The notes beneath the pieces were generated by a model. That model was not told where the DNA came from. It did no database searches and saw nothing but the letters and a program-made list of their open reading frames with translations. From positions 1 through 37,108 of the forward strand of contig JAGVYH010000046.1 of NCBI GenBank assembly GCA_018303325.1: a stretch of 37,108 nucleotides of DNA. The letters run 5' to 3'. Positions 1-8,826 of this stretch are shown here, piece after piece. The stretch is from Candidatus Woesearchaeota archaeon (GTDB lineage Archaea; Nanobdellota; Nanobdellia; Woesearchaeales; DSVV01). Within the stretch, counting starts at the first letter, position 1, and each line of letters begins with the position of its first letter. The position numbers and the translations under genes are program-made.

Positions 1-41
1 GTATACGGCGAATTTGTCACTTCGTGACCGACATTTTTAAG

Positions 42-94
42 ATTACAAACTGGGTGTCGCAGCAAGCTGCGGGGTATAATACCCAGTTTGTAAT
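42..94. repeat. Nested hairpin: 14-bp outer stem (ATTACAAACTGGGT / ACCCAGTTTGTAAT) enclosing CGCAGC-AA-GCTGCG
   Basis: Arms at 42-55 and 81-94 are perfect reverse complements; inner motif TCGCAGCAAGCTGCGGGGTAT (57-77) recurs exactly at 8640-8660. Confidence 0.85.
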
Positions 95-177
95 TAATTA
101 AACCAACCTCACAAAACAAACTTTACCAACCCAAATACAAAAACTTAATAAATCTATAAATAACTTAAGTTCTCATT

Positions 178-894
178 ATGGTTAATATGAAAAATAATAC
201 AAATAATAAGCTGAGAAAGAAACAAAAAAAATCAAAAAAGAAAAGGACACAGAAAGAAACCATTCTTTGTTTCTGCGCGCATAATGATGATCAGGTTATT
301 GGCGCAGGCGGCACACTGGCAAAATATGCTAAAGAAGGCAAAGAGGTTTATACTTATATTTTCTCATACGGCGAAGGTTCTCACCCACATTTAAATCCAA
401 GAGTAATCATAAAAAAAAGAGTGTCTGAATCAAGGGCAGCTGACAAAATAATTGGAGAAAAAGGCAGCTTTCATTTAGGCTTGAAAGAGGGCAAGTTTAT
501 GGATGGCATTGAAAAGAGAGGGATAAAAGAAAGAATAAAAGAAATCATAACTGAGAAAGCCCCAATAAAAATATTTACTCACAGCCAAGACGACCCGCAC
601 GTTGACCACAGAATTGTTAATAAACTAATTTTAGATATTGCCAATGAAATAAAATATTATGGAGATATTTATTCATTCGATATATGGAATCCCTTGCCGG
701 CAAGAGGAAGAGAAAAGCCAATGTTGTTTGTAGACATTTCAAAAACATTCAATAAAAAAATAAAGGCAATAAAATGCCACAACAGCCAGACAGTTACACT
801 ATGGACAATGCTGCCTGCAACATATACAAGAGCAGTAATCAACGGATTAAATCATCACTGCAAATATGCAGAAATATTTTACAAGATAAATTAA
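178..894 (+). CDS. PIG-L/LmbE family deacetylase
   Basis: ORF with CAHNDDQVIGAGGTL and later HxDH-type motif (DDPHVDHR) typical of PIG-L family. Confidence 0.9.
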   Translation: MVNMKNNTNNKLRKKQKKSKKKRTQKETILCFCAHNDDQVIGAGGTLAKYAKEGKEVYTYIFSYGEGSHPHLNPRVIIKKRVSESRAADKIIGEKGSFHLGLKEGKFMDGIEKRGIKERIKEIITEKAPIKIFTHSQDDPHVDHRIVNKLILDIANEIKYYGDIYSFDIWNPLPARGREKPMLFVDISKTFNKKIKAIKCHNSQTVTLWTMLPATYTRAVINGLNHHCKYAEIFYKIN

Positions 895-940
895 GAAATA
901 GATTAAACAACAAATAAAAACATCATCTACAGAAAAATAA

Positions 941-2194
941 GTGACAAAAATGCTGGAACATTTACATCTTAAAGAACTGCAGGAGAAGGGAATTAGTGGC
1001 AACATTATAAAAGATAACCCCACAAATAAAATAAAGAAAAAACTGCTTATCGCAACAGACAGCTTTCTGCCGAGATGGGACGGCATCACAAGGTTTTTGA
1101 CAGAAATCATACCAAGGCTTAAGGATAATTATGAAATTACAGTAATTGCACCGGAATTCCCAGGTGAACTTAAATGGGCAGAAATTGAGCATATAAAATT
1201 TATAAGATTCCCTATTCTCAACTTCAATTTTGGCGATATAAATTTCAGCTGGTTCCATTATTCCAAAATAAAAAAGATTGTCGAAGAGCAGGATATTGTG
1301 TTCTCGCAAACTATCGGACCAATTGGAATCTGCGCAATAAAATCAGCAAAAAAATTAAAGAAGCCTGTAATATGTTATATTCATTCGATTGAATGGGAGC
1401 TGGCAACAAGAAGCATTGACAGTTTAAAACTATTAATAAATTTAGCAATGAAATCATTGGTTAAGCATTATTATAACAAAGTGGATTTGTTGTTGGTGCC
1501 GTCGATGGAAGTTGGCGAGTTGTATAAGCGAAACGGAATTGCGCCGCCTTACAAAATAGTTCATTTAGGAACAGATACCAACAAATTTGTTCCTGCAAAA
1601 GATGAAGAATATAAAAACAGGATAAGAGAAGCGCTTGGAATAACACAATTAAATTCAGAACAAAAATTAAACTCAAATCAAATAATAATTGGGTTCTCAG
1701 GAAGAATTGGCAGAGAGAAAAATTTGGTTACATTATACAGGGCATTCAGAAAGATTGAGAAAAAATATGAAAACATTAAGCTGCTAATTATTGGCAAAGG
1801 TGTTAAGGATTTAGAAGAAATGTTTACATCGCAGAGAAACATAATCATGCCCGGCGCTGTGAATAATGTTGTTCCTTACTTGCAGGCAATGGATATCTTT
1901 GTTCTGCCAAGCTTGACTGAAACAAGCAGCCTTGCAACAATGGAAGCAATGTCCTGCGGTATCCCTATTGTAACAACACCAGTAGGATATGTAAAAGATT
2001 ATATTAAGGAAAAAGAAAACGGTCTTTTCTTTCCGTTCAAAAATTCATTAGTCTTGTCAATGAAGCTTGAAATTCTGATAAAAGACAAAGAGCTGAGAGA
2101 AAAACTTGGCAGAAATGCAAGAAAAACAATCATTGAAAGATTCAGCTGGGAAAATACAGTCGGGAAGATAAAAGAGAATTTGAGCAAGTTTTAG
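941..2194 (+). CDS. Glycosyltransferase family 4-like protein
   Basis: N-terminal DSFLPRWDGITRFL, C-terminal GFSGRIGREKN and ETSSLATMEAMSCGIPIVTTPVGYVKDYI, typical GT4/GT-B. Confidence 0.9.
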   Translation: MTKMLEHLHLKELQEKGISGNIIKDNPTNKIKKKLLIATDSFLPRWDGITRFLTEIIPRLKDNYEITVIAPEFPGELKWAEIEHIKFIRFPILNFNFGDINFSWFHYSKIKKIVEEQDIVFSQTIGPIGICAIKSAKKLKKPVICYIHSIEWELATRSIDSLKLLINLAMKSLVKHYYNKVDLLLVPSMEVGELYKRNGIAPPYKIVHLGTDTNKFVPAKDEEYKNRIREALGITQLNSEQKLNSNQIIIGFSGRIGREKNLVTLYRAFRKIEKKYENIKLLIIGKGVKDLEEMFTSQRNIIMPGAVNNVVPYLQAMDIFVLPSLTETSSLATMEAMSCGIPIVTTPVGYVKDYIKEKENGLFFPFKNSLVLSMKLEILIKDKELREKLGRNARKTIIERFSWENTVGKIKENLSKF

Positions 2195-2263
2195 GGCACA
2201 GCTAGAAAAATAGCGTCGAGAAGATAAAGGAAAATTTGAGCAAATATTGTTCGCTGGCTATAA

Positions 2264-2644
2264 TTAATATTTCTTTTCATAATACGTATATTTATGCGGC
2301 TTTCCTTTGCACTTTTCAACAGGATATTTTTTTTCCAGCTCATCAAATTTTTCATAAAATGCTTTAGTAATATCTATGCCTGTTTCTTCCGCAAGAATTA
2401 AGATAAAATGCAAAACATCTGCTAGCTCATAACCTATCTCTTTCTTGTTCTCTGGATTTTTTAAGTATTCCTTAATCTCATCATTTGTTTTAAAGCGAAA
2501 ATGCTCAAGAACTTCTGCAACTTCTATACTTAATGCAAGCGCAGTATCCTTCGGATTATGAAACTGTTTCCAGTCTCTTTTATCACTAAATTCAACTGCT
2601 TTTTTTCTTAATTCTTCAATTGTTGCATTTGAAAATTCAGCCAT
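2264..2644 (-). CDS. MazG-like nucleotide pyrophosphohydrolase
   Basis: EVAEVLEHF ... YELADVLHFILILAEETGID helical MazG/dCTPase motifs. Confidence 0.85.
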   Translation of the reverse strand: MAEFSNATIEELRKKAVEFSDKRDWKQFHNPKDTALALSIEVAEVLEHFRFKTNDEIKEYLKNPENKKEIGYELADVLHFILILAEETGIDITKAFYEKFDELEKKYPVEKCKGKPHKYTYYEKKY

Positions 2645-2742
2645 AACTTATATGTTAACAATAGATGATTAATAAAGTTTGTTGAAAAAACAGTAGTAGT
2701 GCAGCAACATATATCATTTCAAAATAGACTGAAAAGATAATA

Positions 2743-3312
2743 TTAATTATTAAAAACAACAGGGTTGCTGTATATTCTTTCAAGTATTCTATTCATTTTT
2801 TGCGGTGGATTCAGTGGATAAATACAGCCTGCAAGAGGTGAAACAGAAATTCGTTTGAGAGAAAATATCCTAACCATCTCACCCAAACAACCTATACATC
2901 CATTATAATACGCCCATTCACCACCAACAAAGACGTTCCTAATATTTTGCTCAGCTAAGAACCCATAAAATTCATTTCTAGTGTATTGATTAGAACAAAA
3001 CCTTGCTCCAACCACATTTCCTCCGCAGTCATTTGTGTAAACAATGAACGCATCATCTGGCAGAACAATTCCGTTCCCATTCCTTTTGCTAGTTGAGTTA
3101 AATTTTGTTTTATGTTTTTTTTCAATAAAATATAATACGCGAGATTTATCAACACTTTTAATTTGCTCGATAAGTTTTTGCACATTTTCTAGATACTGGT
3201 TATAATCACCATATCTTTCAGCATCAAGCGCGTCAATGCAATTATCCAGCGAATAACCTAAATGCATTAAAGCAATTCCTGTATGTTCTGGCAATTCTAG
3301 CTTGGTACTCAT
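2743..3312 (-). CDS. Hypothetical protein, possibly isochorismatase-like fold
   Basis: Long ORF with ATG; Cys-containing GGEWAYYNGCIGCLGEMVRIF segment; family assignment weak. Confidence 0.6.
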   Translation of the reverse strand: MSTKLELPEHTGIALMHLGYSLDNCIDALDAERYGDYNQYLENVQKLIEQIKSVDKSRVLYFIEKKHKTKFNSTSKRNGNGIVLPDDAFIVYTNDCGGNVVGARFCSNQYTRNEFYGFLAEQNIRNVFVGGEWAYYNGCIGCLGEMVRIFSLKRISVSPLAGCIYPLNPPQKMNRILERIYSNPVVFNN

Positions 3313-3607
3313 AGAATATTGAGGAAATTAGTGCTACTTTTTAAGTTTAATGTAAATTTAAAGGGATATCTATAATATACTCATCTAAATACCAGTATCC
3401 AAAAACCTATCCTGAAAAACAATAATTATTAATATATAAATATATATTCTATCATATTTATACTTTATCATATTATTAGTAATTTATTTATTATTTTATT
3501 TGTTTATTGTCATTATATTTTATTAAAATGATAGTATATAAATTATAGAATTTTATTCATTATAATTTATAACACATTATATTATTTATAAAAAGTTTGT
3601 TGGGGGA

Positions 3608-3973
3608 GTGGTGTATATGACAGATTTAATAACTTGTTTATCTGTTGGAAAAGGGACATGGAGTGAGGTAAGAAGTGTTATAGAAAAAGAAAATTGGGGA
3701 AAGGTATTTATTATTACAAATGATTTTGGAAAACAAAAATACCAGCCAATAAGAGAAACAGAGTTCATTCTTATTGATGCAAGAAAATCCCTGCGGGAAT
3801 TAATAAACGTGATAAAAGAAGTCATCAAAGACAAAGTAGACGGCACAGAGGTAGGTGTTAACTTAAATTCTGGCAGCGGCAAAGAGCATATGGCTATCTT
3901 AGGTGCAATTATTGAAAGCGGCATTGGGTTTAGGTTGGTTGCGTTAGAAAGCGATAAGCTGATGCATATATAG
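3608..3973 (+). CDS. Small CARF-like / Rossmann-like protein
   Basis: ORF (track starts at ATG 3617-region frame; GGGGGAGTGGTG upstream); motifs VFIITNDFGKQKY and NLNSGSGKEHMAILGAIIESGIGFRLVAL resemble CARF/Csx1-type sheets. Confidence 0.7.
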   Translation: MVYMTDLITCLSVGKGTWSEVRSVIEKENWGKVFIITNDFGKQKYQPIRETEFILIDARKSLRELINVIKEVIKDKVDGTEVGVNLNSGSGKEHMAILGAIIESGIGFRLVALESDKLMHI

Positions 3974-3979
3974 GGTATG

Positions 3980-4072
3980 TATACTAAAAGTGATTAATTT
4001 TCGAACAAATTAATCACTTTTGTATATACAAAAGTGCAAAATAATGTTCGATTATTTTGCACTTTTAGTATA
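3980..4072. repeat. Twin hairpin element with shared 13-nt outer inverted repeat TATACTAAAAGTG / CACTTTTAGTATA
   Basis: Hairpin 1 stem 3986-4000/4007-4021; hairpin 2 stem 4030-4045/4051-4066, both perfect. Confidence 0.9.
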
Positions 4073-4103
4073 TGTGGTTTAATTATTACTTTTAATATTT
4101 TCT

Positions 4104-4275
4104 TTCAGTTCCTGGGAGAAGCCACACGTTTCATTATGAAAACTGGGTGCTAGGTGCTGGGTGCTGGGTGCTAGCAGCGATAATTCATCGTAACTAGCAC
4201 CCAGCACCTAGCACCCACTTAACACCTTTTTTAATTTTTCATGAGACTGTGGACTTCGTCCTTAGTACGTGCTGT
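4104..4275. repeat. Dispersed nested inverted-repeat element, copy A (R-first orientation)
   Basis: Termini GTTCCTGGGAGAAGCCACACGTTTCATTATGAAAA and TTTTCATGAGACTGTGGACTTCGTCC; inner heptad hairpin 4144-4174/4194-4217. Confidence 0.85.
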
Positions 4276-4350
4276 GAGCAAGAGAAAAAGATTAGGGAAC
4301 AAAAAAATAGATGAACAAATAAACGTTTAATTAAATTTATTCTAATCTAT

Positions 4351-5211
4351 CTAACTCATTATTCCATACATCTTATACAGCAGTCTATCCACATCTTTAA
4401 CTATTCCTTTGCCGTATCCATTGAGAGTAATACAATTATTATTGATATCTATGCTTGTTGCAGTGGTTGCATTCACGTCATTAAACACAATTATAGGCAA
4501 AGTTTTATTCTCGCAGGTTAATACAGCAATTTTCTTGCATGCTTCATTCTGATCAGTTGTGCAGGCAGGCAGTAACCTTACATCAAGCACCTGCAGCATG
4601 TTTGTTCTTATCTCGTGATGTGCAAGGTTAATTAGATCAAGATTATTGCTGTTTGGATCGAAACTAAAGTATGCAATATTAGGAAATTGCGTTTCATTGA
4701 TATTAAATTCACTATATTCGCTTAATGTATTATTATAAATATACATCATTTGCAAAAACTGATTGATATCACCATTAACAGGTATGTCTTCTATCTCTTT
4801 CGGACCATAATGTAACGGAATGTCATATTTTATCTTTGTTGATGGATTAAGAATTTGCGTATACCACATATAACCAGTAGTATCACTGCCGATTCTGACA
4901 AAGCTGTATTGATTATACAAATAATTATTCTCATCATCCTTTCCATCTAAAACATCCTGATGCAATTCATTTATTGTTTTAGGAGTTTCTTTGAAAATTG
5001 ATGGAATAGCCAATATAATAATTAAAACAACAAGAACAACACCAACAATTATGCCAAGAAGCTTGTAATCACTGAACCAGCTTTGTTCTTGAATTTCTTC
5101 TACATCTTCTCTTATTTTAATATCGTCAACAGCTATCTTAAACTCATCAGATGTTTTAGAAGTTTCATGTTTCTTGACCTTCTCTTCAACATTTCTTAAT
5201 TTATCACTCAT
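4351..5211 (-). CDS. Membrane-anchored protein of unknown function (paralog of 5424-6032)
   Basis: Start re-set to ATG at 5211 (MSDKLRNVEEK) preceded by AAGGAGGCAGTGAAG; one TM helix LLGIIVGVVLVVLIIILAI. Confidence 0.75.
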   Translation of the reverse strand: MSDKLRNVEEKVKKHETSKTSDEFKIAVDDIKIREDVEEIQEQSWFSDYKLLGIIVGVVLVVLIIILAIPSIFKETPKTINELHQDVLDGKDDENNYLYNQYSFVRIGSDTTGYMWYTQILNPSTKIKYDIPLHYGPKEIEDIPVNGDINQFLQMMYIYNNTLSEYSEFNINETQFPNIAYFSFDPNSNNLDLINLAHHEIRTNMLQVLDVRLLPACTTDQNEACKKIAVLTCENKTLPIIVFNDVNATTATSIDINNNCITLNGYGKGIVKDVDRLLYKMYGIMS

Positions 5212-5261
5212 CTTCACTGCCTCCTTAACACTGCGCTTACAAATTAAAATGAATATAGAGA

Positions 5262-5345
5262 GCTTTGAAAAACTCTTTTTTATGATATTTTTCAAAGCGG
5301 TTCTATTAAGGGTTTTGACTATTGGGGTAGGTTATTCAAAACCCT
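5262..5345. repeat. Two adjacent intergenic hairpins
   Basis: GCTTTGAAAAA/TTTTTCAAAGC (5262-5272/5288-5298) and AGGGTTTTGA/TCAAAACCCT (5309-5318/5336-5345). Confidence 0.75.
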
Positions 5346-5423
5346 CTATAATAAAAATGAATAAACATCTCGTTTAAAAAAGTTTTGTATTAAATTAAAA
5401 ACATATTTTTTATAGACTAAACT

Positions 5424-6032
5424 TCAATTCATAACATCATACAATCCGTATCTTATTCTGTCGAGAATAGCATTAAACTCAAACCCATCTGATGCATATA
5501 AATAAATACAATTATTTTCATTCAGAATTAAAGTTTCATTATAACTTTTTATATATATTACAGGAACAAACTGCGTTGCATTATTGCAGTCAATAAATGG
5601 AAGCGCCTGATAATTGCCTGTGTTATTTGTCACACCAACATAAGGATACATATTAAACTCATTCATGAAAGAATCTCTAATCTGAAAACGCATTAATTCA
5701 ACATCTTTAATATTTTTATCAGTTGGCTCAAAGGTAATATAAACCATCTTTGAATTCTTTAAAGTAGGGATAACATAATCAGAAACATTAATCTTATCTA
5801 ATGACGTCGGATGATAATTAAATTGTATCCATTTATCATTTATTTTTCCGAATATTTGATTGTTACTGTCTGCCTTAAATCTGAAATCATTATAATTATC
5901 CAGTGAAGTAGAGCTGCCCTGCCATACTGCCAAAAGGCTGGATACCATTACAAAGACAATAATAAGCCCAATTACGTTTTTTTTATTAAAAATCTTTGAT
6001 TCAGGTTTTTTGTTAATTTTATTAAATCTCAT
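5424..6032 (-). CDS. Membrane-anchored protein of unknown function (paralog of 4351-5211)
   Basis: N-terminal TM VIGLIIVFVMVSSLLAVW; C-terminus NNCIYLYASDGFEFNAILDRIRYGLYDVMN resembles NNNCITLNGYGKGIVKDVDRLLYKMYGIMS. Confidence 0.75.
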   Translation of the reverse strand: MRFNKINKKPESKIFNKKNVIGLIIVFVMVSSLLAVWQGSSTSLDNYNDFRFKADSNNQIFGKINDKWIQFNYHPTSLDKINVSDYVIPTLKNSKMVYITFEPTDKNIKDVELMRFQIRDSFMNEFNMYPYVGVTNNTGNYQALPFIDCNNATQFVPVIYIKSYNETLILNENNCIYLYASDGFEFNAILDRIRYGLYDVMN

Positions 6033-6152
6033 CTTACACCTTTTTTCTTACACTTTTTTTAGCATGTGTATAACACTTTTTTACTGCTAAACATCATCCT
6101 TTATATTTTTTATTAATAAAACATATAAATTTGGGTAAATCAACTGGAAAAC

Positions 6153-6905
6153 ATGCTCAAAAAAACAACTGAAAAACCAACTTCCAGACCTCAAAAGCCA
6201 ATAATCAAAATTGACGATGTCTGGAAGATTTACAAGATAGGAGATGTTGATATTTATGCTCTGCGCGGGCTTAGCTTAACCATAAACCATGGTGACTTCG
6301 TCGCAGTTATGGGTCCAAGCGGCAGCGGGAAAAGCACTGCTGTGAATATGATAGGATGTTTAGATATTCCCACAAAAGGCAGAATATTTCTTGACGGACA
6401 AGACATATCTCATTTAACTGAATCTGATCTGGCGCAAATCCGAGGCAAAAAGATTGGTTTTGTTTTCCAGCAGTTTAATTTAATAGCTACTCTTACTGCA
6501 CTTGAAAATGTTATGCTGCCCATGATTTTCCAAGGAACACCTGAAGAAGAAAGAAAGAAGAAAGCAAAAGAGCTTTTGGAAAAGATTGGTTTGGGAGACA
6601 GAATGCATCACAAACCATCAGAATTAAGCGGCGGTCAGCAGCAAAGAGTAGCTATTGCAAGAGCATTAAGCAATGATCCGCAGATTATCCTTGCGGATGA
6701 ACCCACAGGCAACCTTGACCAAAAAACAGGCAAAGAGATTATTGCGCTTTTACGCCAGCTTCATCAAAACGGAAAAACAATTGTATTAGTCACACATGAC
6801 CCTGATGTGGCAGAGTATGCTGAAAGGATTGAAAAACTAATGGACGGAAAAATAGTAAGCATTGTTAAAGGTAAGAATCACAATCATCAGCATACAGGCA
6901 GATAA
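6153..6905 (+). CDS. ABC transporter ATP-binding protein, MacB/LolD type
   Basis: Walker A GPSGSGKST, signature LSGGQQQRVAIARAL, Walker B IILADEPTGNLD. Confidence 0.95.
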   Translation: MLKKTTEKPTSRPQKPIIKIDDVWKIYKIGDVDIYALRGLSLTINHGDFVAVMGPSGSGKSTAVNMIGCLDIPTKGRIFLDGQDISHLTESDLAQIRGKKIGFVFQQFNLIATLTALENVMLPMIFQGTPEEERKKKAKELLEKIGLGDRMHHKPSELSGGQQQRVAIARALSNDPQIILADEPTGNLDQKTGKEIIALLRQLHQNGKTIVLVTHDPDVAEYAERIEKLMDGKIVSIVKGKNHNHQHTGR

Positions 6906-7034
6906 GTATTATTGAATAAATAAACATGTTAAATAAATTTTATCCAATTAATTAATTAAATCATAATCAATAAGATATATAAAGAAGTTAAATATAAGAT
7001 AACTTTGTAAAGAGTTATCTTAGTAAGAGGAATA

Positions 7035-8360
7035 ATGCTAATAAAAAAAGAGATTGAAAAAAATAAATTGTTTAAGATATTATTGTTAGTCATCAGTATA
7101 ACCGTTATTATAACCCTTTTTCTAGTTTCATTAAATTTTGTTTCAGCTTCAACAAATATCATTGATTTCCCGATGGTTCATGCTGTTCTGATAGGACAAA
7201 CACCTGATCCTGCTGAGCCTGGCAATATTGTTGAGCTTAGGTTTAATGTATGGAATAATGGCTCTGGTATTTTAGAAAATGTTAATTTTGAATTAATTCC
7301 AGAATGGCCCCTGTCTTTTGTGCCAGGACAAGATGCAAAGATTAATGTTGGCGACCTAAAAACAAAGAATACATACAGCGATAAAGCAGAAGATACAGTT
7401 GTCCTTTTATTTTATCGCCTGCAAATTGATCCAAAGGCAGATTCAGGAACATACCAAGTCAAATTAGAATATACTTCTAAAAATAAATATTCAACAGTTC
7501 AAAAACTGCCTGTTTACAAAATAAGAGTAGAATCTTCAACAAGCCTGCTTGACATAGAAAGTTTTGAAACTCAGCCAGAAAAGATTAAATCAGGCGACAC
7601 CGGCAAATTATTATTAAAATTAACAAATAAAGGAGGGGTTGACCTTAAAGATATCAAAGTAAAACTGGATCTTATCGGAACAGAGTTTTCCCCGATTGGC
7701 TCGACAGATGAGAAGCTCATCAATGAATTGCAGCGCGGCTATTCAACAATGGCAGAGTACAAACTGCTTGCGTCAGGAGACATGAAAGCAAAAGAATATC
7801 AGATTCCTGTAAAAATTGAATTTAAAGACGAGAAAAATAATAAATATACTAAAAATAATACAATCACTCTACTTATTGACTCTTCTCCAGGATATCTGTT
7901 AAATTTAGAGCAAACATCAGTATACAATCCAAACTTAAAAGGAAAGATAATAATAAGCCTTTCAAATATAGGCCAAAGCGATCTTAAATACACTGGTTTG
8001 GAATTAGAAGATACATACGATTATGAAGTGCTTGGGAAAAATAATGAATATCTAGGCAATCTTGAAAGTGATGATTATGAAACCGCTGATTTTGAAATAT
8101 TTGTAAAAGACATACCATTTGGCGGATTGGATAAAAGAAACATCCCATTAAAATTAAAAGTGTATTACAAAGACAGTTATAACAAAGAATACACAGACGA
8201 AAAAGAAGTAGTCCTGCCAATTTATACAACCTCTGCTGCAAAAAAATATGGATTAGTTGCAGGCAGCGGCAGTAAATGGTTTATTGTTTTAATTCTTATT
8301 GTGGTTTTAATTGTGGGTTATATTGTTTACAAAAAAAGAAAGAATAATAATCACAAATAA
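7035..8360 (+). CDS. COG1361/S-layer-like CARDB-type extracellular protein with C-terminal TM
   Basis: Signal/TM at N-terminus, repeated Ig-like segments (LLLKLTNKGGVDLKDIKVKLDL), C-terminal TM WFIVLILIVVLIVGYIVYKKRKNN. Confidence 0.8.
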   Translation: MLIKKEIEKNKLFKILLLVISITVIITLFLVSLNFVSASTNIIDFPMVHAVLIGQTPDPAEPGNIVELRFNVWNNGSGILENVNFELIPEWPLSFVPGQDAKINVGDLKTKNTYSDKAEDTVVLLFYRLQIDPKADSGTYQVKLEYTSKNKYSTVQKLPVYKIRVESSTSLLDIESFETQPEKIKSGDTGKLLLKLTNKGGVDLKDIKVKLDLIGTEFSPIGSTDEKLINELQRGYSTMAEYKLLASGDMKAKEYQIPVKIEFKDEKNNKYTKNNTITLLIDSSPGYLLNLEQTSVYNPNLKGKIIISLSNIGQSDLKYTGLELEDTYDYEVLGKNNEYLGNLESDDYETADFEIFVKDIPFGGLDKRNIPLKLKVYYKDSYNKEYTDEKEVVLPIYTTSAAKKYGLVAGSGSKWFIVLILIVVLIVGYIVYKKRKNNNHK

Positions 8361-8427
8361 ATAATTACAGATTAAATGAGAATAGCTTAATTAAATATGT
8401 ATTTGTGCCAATTTATATTTTTTACCG

Positions 8428-8625
8428 CTCACAACAAGTTATTTGCTCCCAATCAGTTTGGGGGACGAAGTCCACCGTCTCATGAAAAATTAAAATAGGT
8501 GCTGGGTGTTGGGTGCTAGGTGCTAGTTACGAATAATTATCGACACTAGCACCTAGAACCTAGCACCTAGTTTTCATAGTGAACGGGTTGGACATGCCAA
8601 GAACGAAATAAAACGAAAGATTAGC
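8428..8625. repeat. Dispersed nested inverted-repeat element, copy B (L-first)
   Basis: GGGGACGAAGTCCACCGTCTCATGAAAA ... TTTTCATAGTGAACGGGTTGGACATGCCAAGAAC; heptad hairpin 8496-8527/8545-8570. Confidence 0.85.
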
Positions 8626-8694
8626 ATCGCCTATCCTAATCGCAGCAAGCTGCGGGGTATTAAACACAAAAGGGAATAAAAAAATAAAAAATAA

Positions 8695-8778
8695 GAACTA
8701 AAGTCTTTGGTATTCATTACAAAAAGCTCGATACTGCCATTCATCTCATATTTGAAAAAGTGTGTATTCTGGCTTTTT
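8695..8778. repeat. 84-nt structured repeat, copy 1
   Basis: Near-identical to 25325-25408; 12-bp stem ATTACAAAAAGC/GCTTTTTGTAAT. Confidence 0.9.
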
Positions 8779-8826
8779 GTAATAAATCACTGAGAATTAT
8801 ACTATTAAAAATTAGAGGAAACTAAC

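Noticed and set aside
847-1309. Minus-strand ORFs 847-1110 and 962-1309
   Set aside because: Antisense to the well-supported glycosyltransferase; composition looks like shadow translation.
4046-4056. GTTCGATT resembling a tRNA T-loop
   Set aside because: Stem lengths of 15-16 bp, no acceptor, D or anticodon arms, no CCA context.
4144-4217. Possible CRISPR-like repeats (GGTGCTA/G units)
   Set aside because: Units are 7 nt, contiguous and arranged as hairpin arms without spacers.
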